NCBI GenBank assembly: GCA_947474815.1
Contig: CANJJU010000010.1
Span: forward strand, 1 to 38,529
Reading direction: 5' to 3'
Length of the DNA stretch: 38,529 nucleotides
Origin: Chitinophagaceae bacterium
Lineage (GTDB): Bacteria > Bacteroidota > Bacteroidia > Chitinophagales > Chitinophagaceae
Shown: positions 35,407 through 38,529 of the stretch, one piece after another
Numbering within the stretch: the stretch's first letter is position 1
Layout: every line of letters starts with the position of its first letter
Notes under the pieces: generated by a model
What the model was told of the DNA's origin: nothing
Seen by the model: the letters and a program-made list of their open reading frames with translations, nothing else
Databases searched by the model: none
Translations under genes and position numbers: made by a program

Positions 35407-35997
35407 ATGACTCCCGAACGTTCAGAAAGGCTCCATAAGGTATTAAGTAAAAGACAGCTTAATCTTACCATCGTATTAGAAAATGTATCAGATCCTCATA
35501 ATATTTCTGCTGTTATGCGAACATGTGATGCAGTAGGGATACAAGAGATTTATATTTTGAATACCCATATACCCCGTCATAAAAAATGGGGCGCCAAAAG
35601 CAGTTCAAGTGCAGCCAAGTGGCTTACTATTCATCAGTTTTCGGATGTTCAATCTTGTTTTGAGGCATTAAGAAAAAAATACAAAAAAATCTATACAACA
35701 CATTTAAGTAGTGATGCAGTTGATTTATATGAACTGAATCTTACTGAAGATGTAGCCTTGATTTTTGGGAATGAGCACAGTGGGGTAAGTGAAGAACTGA
35801 TAGGGCTTGCAGATGGTAATTTCATTATTCCACAAGTAGGTATTATAAAATCACTTAATATTTCTGTTGCTTGCGCGGTGAGTTTATATGAAGCCTATCG
35901 TCAAAAAAACATCAAAGGGCACTATGATCAACCTCAAATTACGGGAGAGCCATTAAAAGCGCTTAAAGATGTGTGGGGCTTTTTAGAAGAAGAATAG
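35407..35997 (+). CDS. trmH: tRNA (guanosine(18)-2'-O)-methyltransferase TrmH
   Basis: About 196 residues from ATG 35407 (MTPERSERLHKVLSKRQLNL). It matches TrmH closely along its length: TIVLENVSDPHNISAVMRTCDAVG (SPOUT motif 1, with the NxxxxxRTxDA pattern), THLSSDAVDLYELNLTEDVALIFGNEHSGVSEE (motif 2) and IPQVGIIKSLNISVACAVSLYEAYRQ (motif 3). TrmH methylates ribose of G18 in the D-loop of tRNA. It has the N-terminal and C-terminal flanking helices that the smaller SPOUT protein at 11177 lacks. A start at 35371 is possible but would overlap the peptidase promoter region. It converges with the META lipoprotein gene, 29 bases between stops. Confidence 0.93.
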   Translation: MTPERSERLHKVLSKRQLNLTIVLENVSDPHNISAVMRTCDAVGIQEIYILNTHIPRHKKWGAKSSSSAAKWLTIHQFSDVQSCFEALRKKYKKIYTTHLSSDAVDLYELNLTEDVALIFGNEHSGVSEELIGLADGNFIIPQVGIIKSLNISVACAVSLYEAYRQKNIKGHYDQPQITGEPLKALKDVWGFLEEE

Positions 35998-36026
35998 AAA
36001 TGTTCGTTATCGCTTTTTGTCCTGGG

Positions 36027-36812
36027 CTATTCAACTCTTTTGAAAACTAATTTGCTATCATCAATCAGATAGAAAAAAAGAAGATTGTCATTTAATCTAT
36101 ATTCTACTAATTGGTTGCTTAAAAGCTTCTCGAAAATTTTCGTTACTTGATTGTTTATTGAAACATTTTTATTGCCGACTTGAAATGAAGAAAATTTAAT
36201 TCTATTTCCTCTAACTTCTATTGAAGCAGATACTTCATTACTCCCATCATTTCCAATCATCTTTTCTTTTGCTATGTTTAATTGAATGGAAGGCAAACCT
36301 TTGATAAAGTTGGATGCTTGTTGTTTTTCGTTGTTGATGTAATCTAGTGTCCATTTTTCATTTATTCTATAATCGTATAAAAATTGGCCACATCCAGTAA
36401 ATACTACATCTGCTATCTTGACGGTTGTTTTTTTGCTAATTGACTGATTGCTTTCCAAATGATCGCATCCATTTTTAAATAAAGTAATCAGGACGGGTTG
36501 ATTGTCTTTTATTAGAGTGTAATCCTCAGATGCATCTGATATTGTAGAAGGCAGTACGGGTTGTAATCTTAGCTTGTTGCTATTGGAGCTTGTGAAAACA
36601 AATTCTTTATCGAAGTCCATTGTTAGCTTCCATGGGGAGGGGTAATCTCCCATTCCAATGAAGTCGATTCCTTGAATTTGATTTGATAATAAATTCGAAT
36701 CTTTTATAATTAATTTTTCTTGAGCCTTTACGCTTCTTTTATGGGTATAGCTTGCAGAATGGCAAGAGTAGAGGGTACATGAAAGTAGAAAAAGTTTAAT
36801 GGCTGTTTTCAA
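36027..36812 (-). CDS. META-domain lipoprotein with additional N-terminal domain
   Basis: 261 residues, TTG start at 36812. The signal MKTAIKLFLLSCTLYSC gives lipidation at C17. Residues about 45-145 (FIGMGDYPSPWKLTMDFDKEF ... VFTGCGQFLYDY) resemble the domain found in COG3650-type proteins, with the typical P.W..... and the GCG..L ending and a Cys pair. Residues about 148-260 (NEKWTLDYINNEK...LPSIQLNIAKEKMIGNDGSNEV ... LLFFYLIDDSKLVFKR) are a META/HslJ domain. In HslJ the middle motif is usually GxxGCN; here it is GNDGSN, so the Cys is replaced by Ser. META proteins are linked to outer-membrane stress and motility but their biochemistry is poorly known. Signal peptide fits the TTG start exactly. 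Confidence 0.8.
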   Translation of the reverse strand: MKTAIKLFLLSCTLYSCHSASYTHKRSVKAQEKLIIKDSNLLSNQIQGIDFIGMGDYPSPWKLTMDFDKEFVFTSSNSNKLRLQPVLPSTISDASEDYTLIKDNQPVLITLFKNGCDHLESNQSISKKTTVKIADVVFTGCGQFLYDYRINEKWTLDYINNEKQQASNFIKGLPSIQLNIAKEKMIGNDGSNEVSASIEVRGNRIKFSSFQVGNKNVSINNQVTKIFEKLLSNQLVEYRLNDNLLFFYLIDDSKLVFKRVE

Positions 36813-36912
36813 GTTAGTTTTTTAAAATGTGAAGGTATGCTTTAAGGCTTTTATTTTAGAAAACGAATGTTAATTTAACTATTAAAGTGTAATTTTATTT
36901 AAACTTTCTTTT

Positions 36913-37710
36913 ATGAAAAAGTGTTTTTTGTTTCTTTCAATATTTGTAATCTCTTGTACTTCAACAAAAGTCATCGATAAGGCCTTGCCAAATCAAGCCT
37001 CTATTGTAGTAGATGGAAAACTTTTTACTGCTTTATATCAACAAAAATCTGCAGAATACAAAGCATTGTGTTTACAGGCCTATAATTTGGCTGCTCTAAG
37101 ACTTGTTCAATATTCAAACAATAATGGTAAACCTCAAGCAATCATAACAGACATCGATGAAACCGTTCTAGATAATAGCGCCTATGCTGTGCATCAAGGA
37201 TTAGTTGGAAAAGAGTATGATCCGCAATCATGGTTTGAATGGTCTGTTAAAGGGATAGCGGATACCGTTCCAGGAGCTCCGTCTTTTTTAAAATTTGCCG
37301 CTTCCAAAGGGGTAGAGATTTTTTACATTACCAATAGAGAAGAAAGAGAGCGTGAAAGCACTTTAAAAAATCTTGCTCATTTCGATTTGCCTAATGCTGA
37401 TGCTGCTCATTTAATCACTAGGAATGGGACTTCTAGTAAAGAGATAAGAAGACAACAAGTTTCACTCACTCATGAAATAGTGATGTTGATTGGAGACAAT
37501 CTAGCTGATTTTAGTAGTTTGTTTGATAAGAAATCAATGGGTGATAGAGATGCTAATGCCAATCTTTCTCAAAAAGATTTCGGCAATAAGTTCATCGTAA
37601 TTCCAAATCCTAACTATGGTGATTGGGAAGGGGCTTTATTCAATTACAATTACAAGCTCACTTCTTCACAAAAGGATTCTATAATAAAATCCGTTTTGAA
37701 ATCTTATTAA
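36913..37710 (+). CDS. 5'-nucleotidase / acid phosphatase, lipoprotein e(P4) family
   Basis: 265 residues. Lipoprotein signal ends FVISC (C15). The HAD-superfamily (class C acid phosphatase) motif 1 is DIDET at residues 80-84, where the first Asp is the nucleophile. SWFEWSVKG, FYITNREERERE and the motif LIGDNLADFSSLF (metal-binding Asp) follow, and the C-terminal FIVIPNPNYGDWEGAL is conserved in the family. These surface lipoproteins dephosphorylate nucleotides or other phosphate esters for uptake; in Haemophilus e(P4) it is an NMN nucleotidase, and the exact substrate here is inferred. Two-gene divergence with the META lipoprotein; converges on the E2 gene, 12 bases between stops. Confidence 0.93.
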   Translation: MKKCFLFLSIFVISCTSTKVIDKALPNQASIVVDGKLFTALYQQKSAEYKALCLQAYNLAALRLVQYSNNNGKPQAIITDIDETVLDNSAYAVHQGLVGKEYDPQSWFEWSVKGIADTVPGAPSFLKFAASKGVEIFYITNREERERESTLKNLAHFDLPNADAAHLITRNGTSSKEIRRQQVSLTHEIVMLIGDNLADFSSLFDKKSMGDRDANANLSQKDFGNKFIVIPNPNYGDWEGALFNYNYKLTSSQKDSIIKSVLKSY

Positions 37711-37722
37711 TAGGAAGATATT

Positions 37723-38529
37723 TTAGATGCTTCTGTTTGGATCGAAGTTTTCTAATTCTTTGCTTACTGCATTTAAGAATGTAGACCCCAATGCTCCGTC
37801 AATGATTCGGTGATCATAACTAAGAGAAATGTACATCATATGGCGAATTCCAATCGTATCTCCTTGAGGTGTTTCTATCACCATGGGTCTTTTCTTTATT
37901 GCTCCCACAGCCATGATAGCCACTTGCGGCTGATTGATAATAGGAGTACCCATAATGCTTCCAAAAGTCCCTACATTGGTTAGTGTAAATGTTCCACCTG
38001 TAGTATCGTCTGGTTTTAATTTATTATTACGTGCTGCATTTGCCAATCCATTTACTTGTTTTGTTAAGCCAACAAGATTCAGTTGATCAGCGTTTTTGAT
38101 AACCGGAACAATTAAGTTTCCAGAGGGAAGGGCAGTAGCCATTCCTATGTTGAGGTCTTTTTTAACAATAATTCTATCTCCATCAACAGAGCTGCTTAAT
38201 AAAGGGTATTTTTTAATGCTCTTTACGATTGCTTCAATAAAAAGTGGGGTGAATGTTATTTTTTCTCCTTCTCTTTTTTCAAATTCTTTTTTAATTCTTT
38301 CTCTCCATAAAACCAAGTTGGTTACATCGCATTCTGCAAAACTTGTTACATGTGGACTTGTTTTTTTACTGTCAACCATGTGTTTTGCAATAAGTTTTCT
38401 CAAGCGATCCATTTCAATAATTTCAACATTGCCCTGATATACAACAGGAGGTTGGTTGTTATTAGCAGGTTGTTCGGTTGTTGTATTGATAACAGATACT
38501 TGTTGAGTGCTAACAGTATTTGAGCTAGC
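37723..38529 (-). CDS. 2-oxo acid dehydrogenase E2 component (dihydrolipoamide acyltransferase), C-terminal fragment
   Basis: Partial: the frame remains open to the right edge, so the gene's start lies outside. About 268 residues visible. The first 35 are a Thr/Gln/Asn-rich flexible linker (NTVSTQQVSVINTTTEQPAN and following), typical between the subunit-binding and catalytic domains. Then comes VEIIEMDRLRKLIAKHM, the start of the catalytic acyltransferase domain (about 230 residues), with the active-site LSYDHRIIDGALG near the end (catalytic His and Asp). The lipoyl domain is therefore not visible. The substrate could be pyruvate, 2-oxoglutarate or branched-chain; the visible part does not decide. 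LipB at 16045 would lipoylate it. A frame-internal Met at 38412 is not the true start. Confidence 0.93.
   Translation of the reverse strand, partial: ASSNTVSTQQVSVINTTTEQPANNNQPPVVYQGNVEIIEMDRLRKLIAKHMVDSKKTSPHVTSFAECDVTNLVLWRERIKKEFEKREGEKITFTPLFIEAIVKSIKKYPLLSSSVDGDRIIVKKDLNIGMATALPSGNLIVPVIKNADQLNLVGLTKQVNGLANAARNNKLKPDDTTGGTFTLTNVGTFGSIMGTPIINQPQVAIMAVGAIKKRPMVIETPQGDTIGIRHMMYISLSYDHRIIDGALGSTFLNAVSKELENFDPNRSI

Overview
The window is a gene-dense, AT-rich bacterial chromosome segment from the phylum Bacteroidota, most likely order Chitinophagales (Chitinophagaceae-like). The evidence is a type III glutamine synthetase, small PurL, a GtrA protein, M13 and M14 exported peptidases, a TamB protein of the Bacteroidota type, an ECF sigma factor paired with a membrane partner, and many promoters matching the Bacteroidota consensus (TTG about 20 nt upstream of TAnnTTTG). 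I could not run a phylogeny, so the family-level guess is inference. No rRNA, tRNA, insertion sequence, prophage, CRISPR array or integrase was found. Most of the window reads as housekeeping chromosome.

Layout. 1-9267: the N-terminal part of TamB (cut by the left edge), an exported M14 carboxypeptidase-like protein, a transglutaminase-fold protein that has lost its catalytic Cys and His, type III glutamine synthetase, and PurL. 9480-14680: pyrG; a probable operon of SPOUT methyltransferase, UbiA-type prenyltransferase and ruvX; then def with an exported protein of unknown function. 14681-19640: rluD with a DUF3820 gene, lipB, an exported proline-rich protein, an ACC-deaminase/D-cysteine desulfhydrase-like PLP enzyme and a sugar-nucleotidyltransferase-like gene. 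19709-21775: an ECF sigma factor whose downstream partner is a membrane-anchored trypsin-like protease with an anti-sigma-like cytoplasmic head. It is divergent from a tiny repeat-containing lipoprotein, and a perfect inverted repeat lies between them. 21940-26803: an NTF2-fold protein, pfkA-pyk, and argS. 26938-31695: an ABC-F ATPase, a small outer-membrane-like protein, GtrA, and dnaK. 31761-38529: an overlooked 51-residue membrane protein with its own terminator, a dipeptide epimerase, an M13 peptidase lipoprotein, trmH, a META-domain lipoprotein, an e(P4)-family acid phosphatase, and the catalytic part of a 2-oxoacid dehydrogenase E2 (cut by the right edge).

How it works together. Nucleotide synthesis (purL, pyrG) and nitrogen assimilation (glnN) lie side by side. 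Translation and RNA modification are represented by argS, def, rluD, two SPOUT methyltransferases and an ABC-F protein. Central carbon metabolism is represented by pfkA-pyk, the E2 subunit, and lipB, which lipoylates E2-type enzymes. The dipeptide epimerase may recycle murein peptides. The most unusual unit is the sigma factor / anchored protease / lipoprotein locus. Next are the degenerate transglutaminase, the unlisted small membrane gene, and two promoters placed so close to their start codons that the messages may be leaderless.

Several convergent gene pairs abut with no spacer at all. Several starts use TTG or GTG. Where a long upstream extension overlapped a promoter box, the downstream ATG was chosen.
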